From Salinibius halmophilus (GTDB lineage: Bacteria > Pseudomonadota > Gammaproteobacteria > Pseudomonadales > Natronospirillaceae): a DNA stretch of 64,000 nucleotides. Below the pieces are notes generated by a model. It was not told where the DNA came from, searched no databases, and worked only from the letters and a program-made list of their open reading frames with translations. The stretch is from positions 248,001 through 312,000 of the forward strand of contig NZ_QPEP01000004.1 of NCBI RefSeq assembly GCF_003577475.1, written 5' to 3'. The translations under genes and the position numbers were made by a program. Shown piece after piece: positions 16,862 to 27,206 of the stretch. Position 1 is the stretch's first letter; the number at the start of each line of letters is the position of its first letter.

Positions 16862-18240
16862 TAAACGCGAATATTGCCGGTGGCCAACAAAGCAATCACC
16901 TGGTTGGCCAGCAAACTAAATTTACTAAACACGCCACTTTCTATGGGCTCGCCATGCGCGTCGGCATACACCATACCTACAAGCGTTGAGCTAATACGCA
17001 GCGGTGCAATCAGGCAGTCACCTTTGGCAATACTTGCAATGGGGCTAGGCTGCTTGTCGCGCGCTAAGTACACCGCGCCACTTTGCTGGGCTAACCATTT
17101 AGAAAACTGACTGCCATCTTGGTCGACTTGGCTAACCGACACACTTATGTGTAAATCGTTGGCGCCATGCACATAGCGTGATTCCAACCGCTTTGCTTTC
17201 GGGTTAAGAATACACACGGCTACTCGGTCTACATCAATGGCGTCGTAGGTGCCTTGTGCGGCAATGCGAAATAGCTCATTGATGTTCACCGGCCCTTGGC
17301 TGAGCTCGTTAAACTTGAGCATCACTTGCACTAGCTTTTGCTCGTTATCTGGCGCAGGGGTTGGCACCGAGGTCGGCAGGTAGCGCTCAACATGTTTAAA
17401 ACCGATGGCTTCGGCTTGTTTAATCATGTCGGTGGCGGTTTCTTGGGTAGAGCGCTCAACTTCTTTTACGTCTACTTCGCAGTATTGCGCAATGCTCTGT
17501 AACAGTGGCCCGCAACCTTTTGGGTCGGCAAAGTACTGATTACTTAGTTTTTGCGCTAACCGCACGGTGGCTACTTCACTATGGCCTGCGCGTTGCTGCT
17601 GGTGAACATCTAGAATCAAGCCTTTAATGTTCCAGCGTTTTAGCAGCTCGCGCGCTAACATCGAAAAGCTCATGCCAATCACTGCTTTGGCGGCTAAATC
17701 GGCTTGCTGGGTTTGTTTTAGCTGGGTTTTGTAGTCGGTTTGCTTGCTCACCGGGTGCGCCAAAAAGACGATTTCACCAATATTCGACAACAAACCGGCA
17801 ATGTAAAGCTGGTCGCTTTCGCGGCGTTTACCGCGCAATACAGCTACTTGGCGCGAGAAACTGGCGACTGCCAATGCCCGCGCTAGGGCCGACAACAGTT
17901 CAGGGGCATCGGAACTTTTCATCACGTGCTCATATAAAGACACCGACAGCGCCATACGTTTAATTTCGTTAAAACCTAAACGCAAGATGCCTTGAAACAC
18001 GGTGCTAATGGTGAGCTTTGAAGTATTAAAGGCCGCCGAGTTGGCTAGTTTGATGACTTGCGCCGACAAGCCAGCATCCCGACAAATAACTTCGTTGAGT
18101 TGTTTGGCACTAGAAGAGTCGTCTTCGGTGACCAAAATAATCGCCCGCGCCGTTTCGTTTAACGGCACATATTCACTGGCTGCCAACAGGGCTACCCAGG
18201 CTTCGCGACTCTTTGGCACTTCTAGCATTGATGAATCCAA
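16861..18240 (-). CDS. HDOD-domain protein with C-terminal GAF-like domain
   Basis: About 459 residues. The N-terminal half is an HDOD domain (ICRDAGLSAQVIKLANSAAF, FQGILRLGFNEIKRMAL), a non-catalytic HD relative used in signalling. The C-terminal part (about 300-455) has a GAF-like layout with a conserved GMVYADAHG ending. Such proteins relay signals in motility, virulence or cyclic-di-GMP networks; the partner is unknown. A TTG at 18240 follows a GGGGG SD at 4 bases; an ATG at 18228 is the alternative. Confidence 0.82.
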   Translation of the reverse strand: MDSSMLEVPKSREAWVALLAASEYVPLNETARAIILVTEDDSSSAKQLNEVICRDAGLSAQVIKLANSAAFNTSKLTISTVFQGILRLGFNEIKRMALSVSLYEHVMKSSDAPELLSALARALAVASFSRQVAVLRGKRRESDQLYIAGLLSNIGEIVFLAHPVSKQTDYKTQLKQTQQADLAAKAVIGMSFSMLARELLKRWNIKGLILDVHQQQRAGHSEVATVRLAQKLSNQYFADPKGCGPLLQSIAQYCEVDVKEVERSTQETATDMIKQAEAIGFKHVERYLPTSVPTPAPDNEQKLVQVMLKFNELSQGPVNINELFRIAAQGTYDAIDVDRVAVCILNPKAKRLESRYVHGANDLHISVSVSQVDQDGSQFSKWLAQQSGAVYLARDKQPSPIASIAKGDCLIAPLRISSTLVGMVYADAHGEPIESGVFSKFSLLANQVIALLATGNIRV

Positions 18241-18327
18241 TCAACCCCCTTCGCAGCAAACACTGCTATAACACCCTTAAGCGTAATGTAAGATTGTATT
18301 TTTCACCAACCTAAAGGCGTTAGACAC

Positions 18328-18359
18328 AAAAAAACCAGGCCGAAGCCTGGTCTTTTTTT
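18328..18359 (-). terminator. Intrinsic terminator
   Basis: CCAGGC-cgaa-GCCTGG flanked by A-runs and T-runs on both sides. It can serve the membrane cold-shock gene on the minus strand. Confidence 0.85.
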
Positions 18360-18380
18360 GATCTAAGCCGGAGGGGGTGG

Positions 18381-18884
18381 TTAGCCCGACACAATGCTTA
18401 CGTTCACAGCTTTTGGCTTGCCGTTTTCACCTTCGGCTACACCAAACTTAACTTGCTGGCCTTCGCGTAAGTATTTGCGATGGCCACGGCCGCGAATAGC
18501 ACGGAAGTGAACAAATACTTCCTCTTCGTTTTCGCGAACAATAAAACCATAACCACGATCACGGCTAAACCATTTTACCGTGCCGTCTTCACGATCATCG
18601 TCGTCAATATCTACATCTGCTTCATCGCTATTGTATTGGCGCTCTTGGTAACGGCGACGACCCAATACGCGTGCGGTTACCCATTGGCTAATTAGAGATA
18701 ACACAAAAATAGTAATAAACAGGCTTACTACTGTTGCCGCCGATGCTTGAATAACGACATCGGTACCGGCCAAGCGATTGACAAGATTCATTACCCCCAC
18801 GGCTAGCCAAGGACCAATCACGGCAACTATCGTGGCGCTAAAAACACGAATCCAAATTTTTTGTAACTGCCTTTTATGCTTCAT
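18381..18884 (-). CDS. Membrane-anchored cold-shock-domain protein
   Basis: A 167-residue fusion of two N-terminal membrane helices (about 8-30 and 42-66), an acidic linker ([11 protein letters not shown]) and a C-terminal cold-shock domain (about 98-165). The domain carries both RNA-binding motifs, RGYGFIV and VFVHF, and opens [11 protein letters not shown]. The ATG at 18884 has the SD GAGGAAG and gives a basic cytoplasmic N-terminus. Cold-shock domains bind single-stranded RNA/DNA; here the domain should be held at the inner face of the inner membrane. Confidence 0.85.
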   Translation of the reverse strand: MKHKRQLQKIWIRVFSATIVAVIGPWLAVGVMNLVNRLAGTDVVIQASAATVVSLFITIFVLSLISQWVTARVLGRRRYQERQYNSDEADVDIDDDDREDGTVKWFSRDRGYGFIVRENEEEVFVHFRAIRGRGHRKYLREGQQVKFGVAEGENGKPKAVNVSIVSG

Positions 18885-19044
18885 AACTTCCTCATTAACA
18901 ATGCTAAAAACCGGCAGGCTCGGTACAATAGTTGGAAATGGCACTGCCGGAAAACAATCATCGCTAGTACAAGCGATACAATTTCCCCTCTAAGCGCTAA
19001 ATAATGCCAGATTAAGACATCTTTGTAAGCCCTAGGAGGTTTGA

Positions 19045-19257
19045 TTGAACAAAGAACTACTTGAGCGCGTGACCGAATTGGAAACTCGCATCGCTTTTAG
19101 TGAAGACCAAATTGATCAACTCGACCAGACCATTTATCAACAACAGGTACAAATTGATCAGTTAACACACTTGGTTGAGAAAATGCGCCAGCTTATTCAG
19201 CAGAGCCAGTTATCGAGCGAGCAAGAAATTATTAACACAAAACCACCACATTATTGA
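19045..19257 (+). CDS. slyX: SlyX family protein
   Basis: A 70-residue coiled-coil protein with the SlyX pattern (ELETRIAFSEDQIDQLDQ, then QQQVQIDQL) and a C-terminal PPHY, typical of the family. The function is not established. The TTG start at 19045 is preceded by a perfect AGGAGG 5 bases upstream. Confidence 0.9.
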   Translation: MNKELLERVTELETRIAFSEDQIDQLDQTIYQQQVQIDQLTHLVEKMRQLIQQSQLSSEQEIINTKPPHY

Positions 19258-19347
19258 TGTGATTGGTTGGGTGTTCAGCGAATCTTTGCCATCATAGGCG
19301 CTAGTGATGCAATGTATGCCATGTAATTTATTTTTTAGGTAGCCAAA

Positions 19348-21783
19348 ATGAACCAATGGTTGTCGGGCGCGCCACGTTGGATGCGCAAGTTGATGTTTTT
19401 ATGGGTGCGCTTTGAAAAGCCAGTTAAGGCACCTGAAATAGACCCAAATAAACCGGTTATTTATGTTACCGAGCACCCATCTCTGTCCGACCGCTTGGTC
19501 ATTGATGAGCTTGCCAAGAAAAACCAGCTACCGCGTGGATATAAACCATCCGCTGCGCTGCCAAACAAGTTCCCGTTTTTGTCATTGCGTTGGCGCCCAC
19601 ACCCGTTTGCCGAAGCGCGTTCGGGCATTGCTCCAAGGTTAAGAGAGCTGCTCGACTACCTTACTGAGCACCCAGAGGAAGACATTCAACTGGTGCCAGT
19701 ATCAGTTATGTGGGGGCGCAAACCGAACAAGCAGCAAACCTTTTTTGGGGCTTGGTTATCCGATGCCTGGACATCCATGGGCCCAGTGCGCAAGTTAATC
19801 ACCATACTGTTTAATGGCCGCAATACTTATGCGGAAATGAACCAGCCTATTTCGCTGCGCTCCCTACTTGCAGATGACAACAATACCGAGCTGTTAGCGC
19901 GCAAGGTAAACCGCGTACTGCGCGTGCACTTTCGTCGTGTACGTACCGCCATTATTGGGCCCGACTTATCGCACCGGCGCATGCTAATTAACTCGTTAAT
20001 GCAGTCGCAGAACGTGCGCATTGCCATTGACCAGCAAGCCAAAACCCATAAACAAGGGCGCGATGGCGCCGAGCGCCAGGCGCGCAAATATTTTGAAGAA
20101 ATTGCCGCCAACCTGAGTTATCCAACTGTGCGCATGCTCGATGTATTGCTCACTTGGTTGTGGAATAAAATCTACGATGGCGTGTCGGTCAATAACGTTG
20201 AGCAGGTAAAACAAGCAGCACAAGACGCCACCCTGGTTTATGTGCCTTGCCACCGCAGCCATATCGACTACCTGCTGGTGTCTTATAGCCTGTATTACAA
20301 TGGTTTGTCGTTGCCGCATATTGCTGCCGGTGTGAACCTAAATATGCCAATTGTGGGCAGCATTTTGCGCCGCGCAGGGGCGTTTTACATTCGCCGCAGT
20401 TTCCGTGGCGACAAGCTCTACACCGCTGTATTTAATGAGTACATGCATGCCATGTTTGCCCGTGGTTTTGCTATTGAGTACTACGTAGAGGGTGGCCGCT
20501 CGCGCACTGGCCGCACACTCGACCCCAAAGCGGGCACCATTAACATGACTATGAAGAGCTTTTTGCGCGACCCAAGCCGCCCAATCAAGTTTGTGCCGAT
20601 TTATATTGGCTATGAAAAGCTGTTTGAAGGTAATTCCTACTTAAGCGAACTGCGCGGTAAAGCGAAGAAAAAAGAGAGCTTATTAGGCTTACTAGGCACC
20701 GTTCGCCGCTTGCGCAACTATGGCCGCGTGGCGATGAACTTTGGTGAGCCAATCGACTTAGAGCAGTTTTTAAACCAGCGTGCGCCACAATGGCGAGATA
20801 CACAATGGTCCGACGACAGCAAACCAGAATGGTTTACTGGCACGGTTGACCAGTTAGCCAAAACAGTCGTAACGCGCATTAACCAAGCGGCCGACATCAA
20901 CCCAATCAATTTGCTGGCCACCAGTATGCTGGCCACGCCTCGCCAAGCCATGGACGAAACTGAGCTGTTACGGCAAATGCAGCTACTGGCCGATTTGCAA
21001 CGCGAGCAGCCGTTTTCAGAATATGTTTCACTACCCGAAGGCGATGCGAAAGACTGGTTAGCCTATGGCGAGAAGATGAACGTGATTCGCCAGCACAAGC
21101 AAAACCTAGGTGATGTTTGGCAAATTGTGCCCGAGCAAGCCGTGCTGCAAACCTATTACCGCAACAATACCTTGCACTTATTTGCCTTGCCGTCGCTCAT
21201 TGCCTGTATTTTCGCTAAAGGCGCTCGGCTTTCGCTAGAGCGTGTGCAAAAGCGCATAGCAACGCTGTACCCGTATGTTAAGTCGGAGCTGTTTTTGCCG
21301 TGGGATGACGACCAAGCCAACCAGTTTTGTGAGCACTGGCTAGCGCGCTTAGTCGAGCATGAGTTGCTGCAATACCAAGATGGTGAATACGAAATGGCCG
21401 ACGAGCTGTCGGTTAACCACAGATGCCTGTGGCACCTAGCACAACTGATGATGCCAACCCTTGAGCGCTATTACCTAACGCTGTCGGTATTAAGCAAGTC
21501 GGGCAGCGGTGCGCTGTCGGCGGGTGAACTAGAACAGCGCGCCCAGCAAATGGCGGAGCGCTTGTCGCTATTAAATGGCATTCACTCACCCGAGTTCTTC
21601 GACCGGGCGCTATTTAAGAAGTTTATTCAAGGCTTACGCAGTGGTGGCATTCTTACTACCAACGACGAGGGCAAGCTCGCCTTTGATGAGCGAATAGAAG
21701 ACATGCTCACCAGCGCCAACCAAGTATTACGCCGCTCGGTGCGCCAAACCATCCGCCAAGTGGCAGCGTTGAAAGAGGGGTAG
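19348..21783 (+). CDS. plsB: Glycerol-3-phosphate 1-O-acyltransferase
   Basis: An 811-residue inner-membrane enzyme that makes lysophosphatidic acid from sn-glycerol-3-phosphate and acyl-ACP/CoA, the first step of phospholipid synthesis. Four acyltransferase blocks are visible: HRSHID (HxxxxD, catalytic), GAFYIRRSFRGDKLY, YYVEGGRSRTGR and FVPIYIGYEKL. The full length matches E. coli PlsB. A single gene with its own SD region. Confidence 0.96.
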   Translation: MNQWLSGAPRWMRKLMFLWVRFEKPVKAPEIDPNKPVIYVTEHPSLSDRLVIDELAKKNQLPRGYKPSAALPNKFPFLSLRWRPHPFAEARSGIAPRLRELLDYLTEHPEEDIQLVPVSVMWGRKPNKQQTFFGAWLSDAWTSMGPVRKLITILFNGRNTYAEMNQPISLRSLLADDNNTELLARKVNRVLRVHFRRVRTAIIGPDLSHRRMLINSLMQSQNVRIAIDQQAKTHKQGRDGAERQARKYFEEIAANLSYPTVRMLDVLLTWLWNKIYDGVSVNNVEQVKQAAQDATLVYVPCHRSHIDYLLVSYSLYYNGLSLPHIAAGVNLNMPIVGSILRRAGAFYIRRSFRGDKLYTAVFNEYMHAMFARGFAIEYYVEGGRSRTGRTLDPKAGTINMTMKSFLRDPSRPIKFVPIYIGYEKLFEGNSYLSELRGKAKKKESLLGLLGTVRRLRNYGRVAMNFGEPIDLEQFLNQRAPQWRDTQWSDDSKPEWFTGTVDQLAKTVVTRINQAADINPINLLATSMLATPRQAMDETELLRQMQLLADLQREQPFSEYVSLPEGDAKDWLAYGEKMNVIRQHKQNLGDVWQIVPEQAVLQTYYRNNTLHLFALPSLIACIFAKGARLSLERVQKRIATLYPYVKSELFLPWDDDQANQFCEHWLARLVEHELLQYQDGEYEMADELSVNHRCLWHLAQLMMPTLERYYLTLSVLSKSGSGALSAGELEQRAQQMAERLSLLNGIHSPEFFDRALFKKFIQGLRSGGILTTNDEGKLAFDERIEDMLTSANQVLRRSVRQTIRQVAALKEG

Positions 21784-21812
21784 GTTTTACGAACCGAAGG
21801 TTCGGGAAACAA
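21784..21812. repeat. REP-like palindrome, family 2
   Basis: GGTTTTACGAACC-gaa-GGTTCGGGAAAC, in the gap between convergent plsB and panP. It is the same plan as the copies ending at 30032, 31015 and 31112, but the inner stem is GAACC/GGTTC instead of GAAGC/GCTTC, a paired substitution. Confidence 0.65.
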
Positions 21813-21820
21813 ACGCCCCC

Positions 21821-23449
21821 TCACCCCTTGGCAATGGCCAATATTTGTTTGTAGAGCGGGTCTTTTTGGGCGATCTCGCGTTGTTCTGCCAAGATGTCTT
21901 GCAAGATTTGCTTGGTGGTAAGCGGGTTCGCTAGTACTACCCTGAACACCACAGTTGCTTCGTTATCATAGGCATCTGGCGTTAGGCGGGTGCGCGATAC
22001 GAAGCTTTTACCCGACTCACGCTGGCGTTTTTGAATATTAGCCGTGAACTGGTTTAGCAGGTTGCGCAAGCAGGCTTTGGTTGACTCGTCGGCGTCGAGC
22101 AGGGCAAGCTGTACTTCGGCGGGCACATAGCGGTAGGTTAAAATGCACAGCTCAGGCTCGGATACCAACTGAAAATCTGGCGCTTGCTGAATCAGCTTGG
22201 CAAAGTGTTTGGCTCGGCTAATTGAGCGGTCGATCAAAATCTCATAGCCTTTGCGGCCAATAATTTTCATGCAAGCATGCACAATCATGGCCATACCAGG
22301 GCGGCTGCCCTCTAGGGTATGGGCACCTAAGTCTTTGGAACCACGGCGCAATATGTACTCGGCATGATGCTCAATGGCCGACACATCGGTTGGGTCTTTA
22401 AACAGCACAATTCCAGCCCCCATTGGCACGTACATTTGTTTGTGCGCATCAATGGTTATGGAGTCGGCCTGTTCTATTCCTTTGAGCAAACCACGATAGT
22501 TTTCCGACAGCAGCGTGGCACCACCCCAGGCAGCATCCACATGAAAATGGCATTGTAGTTCAGCGGCGAGTTCAGCAAGCTTGTCTAGTGGGTCGACCGA
22601 GCCGGTTTCGGTGGCACCGGCAACGCCAACGATGGCCATTACTTTAATGCCCTGCTCTGCTAGCGCCTGCGCTTTTTCGCGCATGGCGTTTACATCTACT
22701 TTGTCACGCGAGTCGGTGGCAACTGGCACAATATTTTTGCGGCCAATGCCTAATAAGTCTGCGGTTTTACTCAGCGAATAGTGACCACGCTCAGACACCA
22801 ATACCGCCAACCCCTTGTAGCCATAATGCACTAAACCGGCTGCTAGGCCTTCTTCGTTGATACCGGCGAAGTCGCCGTTCGGCGCGAGCAACTTGTTGCG
22901 GGCAATCCAAAGCGCCGAAATATTAGCTACCGTGCCACCAGAGCAAAGTGTACCCAGTGCTGCTTGAGCGCTGTGCATCCAACGTTTATAGAACTTATCC
23001 GACTCGCCATAAGCTAGGTGGTGCATCATAGCGAGCACTTGCCGTTCAAGCGGGGTAAATGCCTTCGAGGTTTCAATTTTTACCAGGTTTTGGTTTAACC
23101 CCACCATCAACTTAGATAAAGGCAGAATAAAGTACGGCAAGGCCGAGGTCATATGGCCAATAAAGCTAGGCGCCGAGGTATGTACCGAGTGGGCGATGAG
23201 CTTGTCGAGAATGTCCTGGGCATAATGGGAAACAAAATCAGGCTCTTCGGGTATCACAGCCGACTGAAAGTCTTTTTCAATCTCGCTCAAAGGCTTTTCA
23301 ATCGCAGCGATATTCTCTTTCAGGAAACCTGAAAGATTCTGCGAAATTTCTGATTCAATTTTGCGAAGCGTTGAATCTGGGCCTTCTGGCACAGTAAAAA
23401 TGCGCTCAAGGCTCTCTTGCGATGCAACGGCTGTGCGATTAGGTGCCAT
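21821..23449 (-). CDS. panP: PLP-dependent aspartate 1-decarboxylase, PanP type
   Basis: A 542-residue group II PLP decarboxylase. The PLP lysine sits in TIDAHKQMYVPMGAG, with the usual upstream HVDAAWGG. Length and sequence resemble the PanP subfamily described in Vibrio/Aliivibrio, which makes beta-alanine for pantothenate synthesis in place of pyruvoyl PanD. A glutamate-decarboxylase-like activity cannot be excluded. The ATG at 23449 follows GGTGA at 8 bases; upstream GTG/TTG codons (23461, 23464) are also in frame. Confidence 0.85.
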   Translation of the reverse strand: MAPNRTAVASQESLERIFTVPEGPDSTLRKIESEISQNLSGFLKENIAAIEKPLSEIEKDFQSAVIPEEPDFVSHYAQDILDKLIAHSVHTSAPSFIGHMTSALPYFILPLSKLMVGLNQNLVKIETSKAFTPLERQVLAMMHHLAYGESDKFYKRWMHSAQAALGTLCSGGTVANISALWIARNKLLAPNGDFAGINEEGLAAGLVHYGYKGLAVLVSERGHYSLSKTADLLGIGRKNIVPVATDSRDKVDVNAMREKAQALAEQGIKVMAIVGVAGATETGSVDPLDKLAELAAELQCHFHVDAAWGGATLLSENYRGLLKGIEQADSITIDAHKQMYVPMGAGIVLFKDPTDVSAIEHHAEYILRRGSKDLGAHTLEGSRPGMAMIVHACMKIIGRKGYEILIDRSISRAKHFAKLIQQAPDFQLVSEPELCILTYRYVPAEVQLALLDADESTKACLRNLLNQFTANIQKRQRESGKSFVSRTRLTPDAYDNEATVVFRVVLANPLTTKQILQDILAEQREIAQKDPLYKQILAIAKG

Positions 23450-23577
23450 CGTTTTATTCACCAATTACAAACCCCAGTGGCAAGGAATATTGCAACCTGC
23501 CGTGTCAGGCTGGAGGCGTACCTTACCACAGGGAAACCCTTTGTCACGAGAATATCACTTGCCATCACAACAGCGAA

Positions 23578-24306
23578 CTATTGCAACTTGCGACGCGGGT
23601 AAACATCAAAGCGCCCCGCCTTACCGGCAAACTGCAAACTAGGCGCTTGGTTCAATAAGGGAGGCGCCAGTTTAGGGCGCTTAACCGCTATGCGGGCAAC
23701 ACTGGTTTGCATAGCAGCCTGCATGAGTACGTCGGCATCGTCTTGCTCGCCCAATAGCTGATGGAAGATTTGCATATCTTTCTTCACTTTTGCCGATTTC
23801 TCCCTGCTTGGGAACATGGGGTCGAGAAAAATCACATCACCTTGATAGTCGCCAATAACGTTCACCGAGTCATCAAACGCCAGGGTCATTTTCGCAACAA
23901 TTGGCTGGGTATCTTCGTCGTTTAGGCCACGGTCTAGGCCGTCGGCCAGTAAGGCTCGCACGACAGGGTCGCGCTCTACCAAGGTCATTTCGCCACCAAA
24001 ACAAGCCATAATAAAGGCATCGCGCCCTAAGCCAGCCGTTGCATCCAAGATGCGCAACGAAGTCTGCTGGCTTAACCCCACGGCTTTGAGCAAGTCTTGT
24101 TTGCGCCCACCACCAAAGCGGCGGCGATGCGCCAATGGGCCTTCAACAAAATCAACAAACAAAGGCACCATTTTCGGCTGCGTCAACCAGCGTAATGCTA
24201 GTTTATGTTCAAATAAGTCCAGCTCAAGCGCTTGCTGCGCAAGACAATCGCTAGGCAACGATATATCAAGGCGCTCTAAGCGCCCTTGGGCTTCGGGGGT
24301 AATCAC
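23578..24306 (-). CDS. rsmJ: 16S rRNA (guanine1516-N2)-methyltransferase
   Basis: A 242-residue SAM-dependent methyltransferase of the RsmJ family. Motifs seen are ILDATAGLGRDAFIMA (SAM-binding motif I), VERDP, and the family-specific IFLDPMFPSREKSAKVKKDMQ region with the catalytic DPMFP. It modifies G1516 of 16S rRNA in E. coli. Confidence 0.93.
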   Translation of the reverse strand: MITPEAQGRLERLDISLPSDCLAQQALELDLFEHKLALRWLTQPKMVPLFVDFVEGPLAHRRRFGGGRKQDLLKAVGLSQQTSLRILDATAGLGRDAFIMACFGGEMTLVERDPVVRALLADGLDRGLNDEDTQPIVAKMTLAFDDSVNVIGDYQGDVIFLDPMFPSREKSAKVKKDMQIFHQLLGEQDDADVLMQAAMQTSVARIAVKRPKLAPPLLNQAPSLQFAGKAGRFDVYPRRKLQ

Positions 24307-24316
24307 AACAGCAACC

Positions 24317-24571
24317 TTATACGTAGAGGTCTAAGCCGACTAGCTGACTGTCGCCAGCTGGTTGTACTTGCTGAATTTGGGCGTAGGCAAGCATTGCTTG
24401 CTTATTATTAGGCTGGGTGCCAGCCGGTAGGCTAGCGAGCAACTCGGCTGAAGGCTGAGGCAAAGACGTGGCACCATTTTTTGGTGCCGATTGATAGTCA
24501 GCAGAAGGCGGCAGTGGCGAGCGACGCCCCGACGGATTGCCTTCAATAAACTGACCACTTTGAATCTTCAT
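24317..24571 (-). CDS. Small hypothetical protein downstream of uppP
   Basis: An 84-residue Pro/Gln/Ser-rich, probably disordered protein. Its ATG overlaps the uppP stop codon (ATGA), which argues that it is really translated. No family or metal motif is visible. It lies between uppP and rsmJ in the same transcription direction. Confidence 0.6.
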   Translation of the reverse strand: MKIQSGQFIEGNPSGRRSPLPPSADYQSAPKNGATSLPQPSAELLASLPAGTQPNNKQAMLAYAQIQQVQPAGDSQLVGLDLYV

Positions 24572-25386
24572 CAGCTAACGGATCCTGTAAGCAACAAGAT
24601 GATGAGTACTGCTCCTAATAATAGCCTGTATGCAACGAAAGGCCAGTAGCCAATTTTTTCAATCCACTTTAAGAACAGCTTGATACACACCCAAGCAGCA
24701 ATGGCCGACATCACTGTGCCCAAGCCAATTTGTAGCCACTCTTGGCTGCTTAAATGCTGGCCAATTAAGTCTTTAGTAATCCAGGCACCTGCTGCAACAA
24801 TCAAGGGTATAGACAACAAAAACGAAAACCTTGCCGCTGCCGTTTTGGAATAACCCAAAAACAGCGCAGCTGTCATAGTAATGCCTGAGCGACTTGTACC
24901 CGGCACTAAAGCAAGCATTTGTGCTAAACCAATCACCACAGCATGCGGCAAATTAATGTTTTTCACGCCCTGCCCTACTTTGGCAAAACGCTCAGCAAAG
25001 CCAAGCAGCAAACCAAAAATAATGGTGGTGGCAGCAATAACGGCAACCGAGCGTAGGTTTGCTTCAATCCAGTCGTCTAGCAATACGCCAGCTAGGCCGG
25101 CTGGAATGGTGCCAAGAATAATCGCCCAACCTAGGCGACTATCGGCAGTTTGTTGCTTGTTGGCGAACTGAGCAAACCACGCCATGGCGATGTCCCAAAC
25201 GTCTTTGCGAAAATGCAACAGTACCGCGATGAGCGAGCCAACATGTACGGCCACATCAAACGCGAGGCCTTGGTCTTGCCAACCCAGAATTTGGGCGGGC
25301 AAAATAAGGTGCGCAGAACTAGAAATCGGTAAGAATTCGGTTAACCCCTGCACAATGGCAAGGGCAATAATTTGAGTGATGGTCAC
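24571..25386 (-). CDS. uppP: Undecaprenyl-diphosphatase
   Basis: A 271-residue polytopic membrane protein of the BacA/UppP family that recycles undecaprenyl pyrophosphate to the monophosphate carrier for peptidoglycan synthesis. The two signature blocks are present: GLTEFLPISSSAHL near the N-terminus (E17-containing) and PGTSRSGITMTAAL in the middle (catalytic Ser/Arg). Confidence 0.95.
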   Translation of the reverse strand: MTITQIIALAIVQGLTEFLPISSSAHLILPAQILGWQDQGLAFDVAVHVGSLIAVLLHFRKDVWDIAMAWFAQFANKQQTADSRLGWAIILGTIPAGLAGVLLDDWIEANLRSVAVIAATTIIFGLLLGFAERFAKVGQGVKNINLPHAVVIGLAQMLALVPGTSRSGITMTAALFLGYSKTAAARFSFLLSIPLIVAAGAWITKDLIGQHLSSQEWLQIGLGTVMSAIAAWVCIKLFLKWIEKIGYWPFVAYRLLLGAVLIILLLTGSVS

Positions 25387-25399
25387 AAGCTTTCCCTGA

Positions 25400-26041
25400 T
25401 TAGTCGGTTACATTGTCGCGCAAGTACACTGGCATACCACTGTTGGCTACTGGGTCGAGTGCGGCGAGTTCAGCAATTTCGCTGGCACATGGCAGCACAC
25501 AGTCGAAGCTGAGCGTTTGATACGCTAATGGAAACTGTGCTTGCATGTCTTGACCCGTGCCAACCAGGCTGTTGATCTGCTCAACCTCTGGCATCTTTTC
25601 TGGGGCGCATACCTGCTCATTAGTGAGCGCTTGCAAACCAGATTCACTGCGCTCATAAGCACAACAATATACTTCCCCCATGCGCGCATCCAACACGGCC
25701 ACCACGCGTTTACCTTGTTCGGCGTTTTTTAGCTGCAACCAAGCAAGTGCTGCCAAAGTGGAAATACCCTTAAGCGGCTTGCCACTTGCTTGCGCCAACC
25801 CTTGAGCCGTTGCCGTGGCAATTCGTACGCCAGTGAAAGCGCCAGGCCCACGACCGAATGCAATAAGGTCAATATCGGTTAGGGTTAGGCCAGCGTCAGC
25901 AATGACTTGGTCGACTTGCGGCAACAACAACTGGGTATGCTGGCGCGGGGCAACTTGGTACTGGCTTTGCACCACTTCACCATTGACTAATACCGCCGCC
26001 GAACAAGCTTCGGTAGACGCATCCAGCGCTAAAATATTCAT
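25400..26041 (-). CDS. tsaB: tRNA threonylcarbamoyladenosine biosynthesis protein TsaB
   Basis: A 213-residue ASKHA-fold protein required, with TsaC, TsaD and TsaE, for the t6A37 modification of ANN-decoding tRNAs. The start MNILALDASTEACSAAV and the FGRGPGAFTGVRIA segment are typical. The ATG at 26041 is preceded by GGGAAC. It lies 13 bases upstream of uppP on the same strand. Confidence 0.93.
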   Translation of the reverse strand: MNILALDASTEACSAAVLVNGEVVQSQYQVAPRQHTQLLLPQVDQVIADAGLTLTDIDLIAFGRGPGAFTGVRIATATAQGLAQASGKPLKGISTLAALAWLQLKNAEQGKRVVAVLDARMGEVYCCAYERSESGLQALTNEQVCAPEKMPEVEQINSLVGTGQDMQAQFPLAYQTLSFDCVLPCASEIAELAALDPVANSGMPVYLRDNVTD

Positions 26042-26125
26042 ATTCACGTTCCCATTCTTAGCTGGCTGCACAAGATGCCGCAACAACAGGCGCTTGGCAA
26101 CTTTTTAGCGTGCTTTTAAACGCAA

Positions 26126-26150
26126 AAAGCGGCTATTTAGAAGCCGCTTT
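26126..26150 (-). terminator. Intrinsic terminator after adk
   Basis: AAAGCGGC / GCCGCTTT arms around a short loop with an A-run on the minus-strand 3' side (Ts in RNA sense), directly after the adk stop. Confidence 0.8.
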
Positions 26151-26170
26151 GGTGGTAATTGTGAGTTGGC

Positions 26171-26833
<663 letters not shown>

Positions 26834-26956
26834 CTATCATCATTCTCTGCCTCGCCATAGCTCGGCATGCGAATGTCGTAAGATAACTACATGAACGTAA
26901 AAGCGCAAATGTATGCTAAGCAAGTATTGACGAGGATTAACTAAAAAAAGAAGAAA

Positions 26957-27032
26957 TGGCATCCCGTAGGGGACTCGAACCCCTGTTACCGCCGTGAAAG
27001 GGCGGTGTCCTAGGCCACTAGACGAACGGGAC
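26957..27032 (-). tRNA. tRNA-Glu (UUC)
   Basis: 76 bases including an encoded CCA. The cloverleaf reads GTCCCGT acceptor, CTAGTGG D-region, anticodon loop CTTTCAC (anticodon TTC), T-arm GGTTCGAGTCC and acceptor ACGGGAT-G-CCA. Confidence 0.97.
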
Positions 27033-27049
27033 GCTTAAGACAGGGGCGC

Positions 27050-27077
27050 ATTATATAGCCAAAAGGTTGGCTGTCAA
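27050..27077 (-). promoter_or_regulatory. Sigma-70 promoter of tRNA-Glu
   Basis: On the minus strand, TTGACA (27077-27072) and TATAAT (27055-27050) are separated by 16 bases, followed by a GCGCCCC discriminator typical of stringently controlled stable-RNA promoters. Confidence 0.8.
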
Positions 27078-27206
27078 CCTTTAATTAAACTTTTCTAAAC
27101 TAAGCTAGAAATTGCGCTACGACAATTGCATTTACACCCAAAAACCTAGCATAGTGTTCAAGGTGTATGTTCTATAGTTTTTATATAACTAGAAAGAGAT
27201 ATTTCG

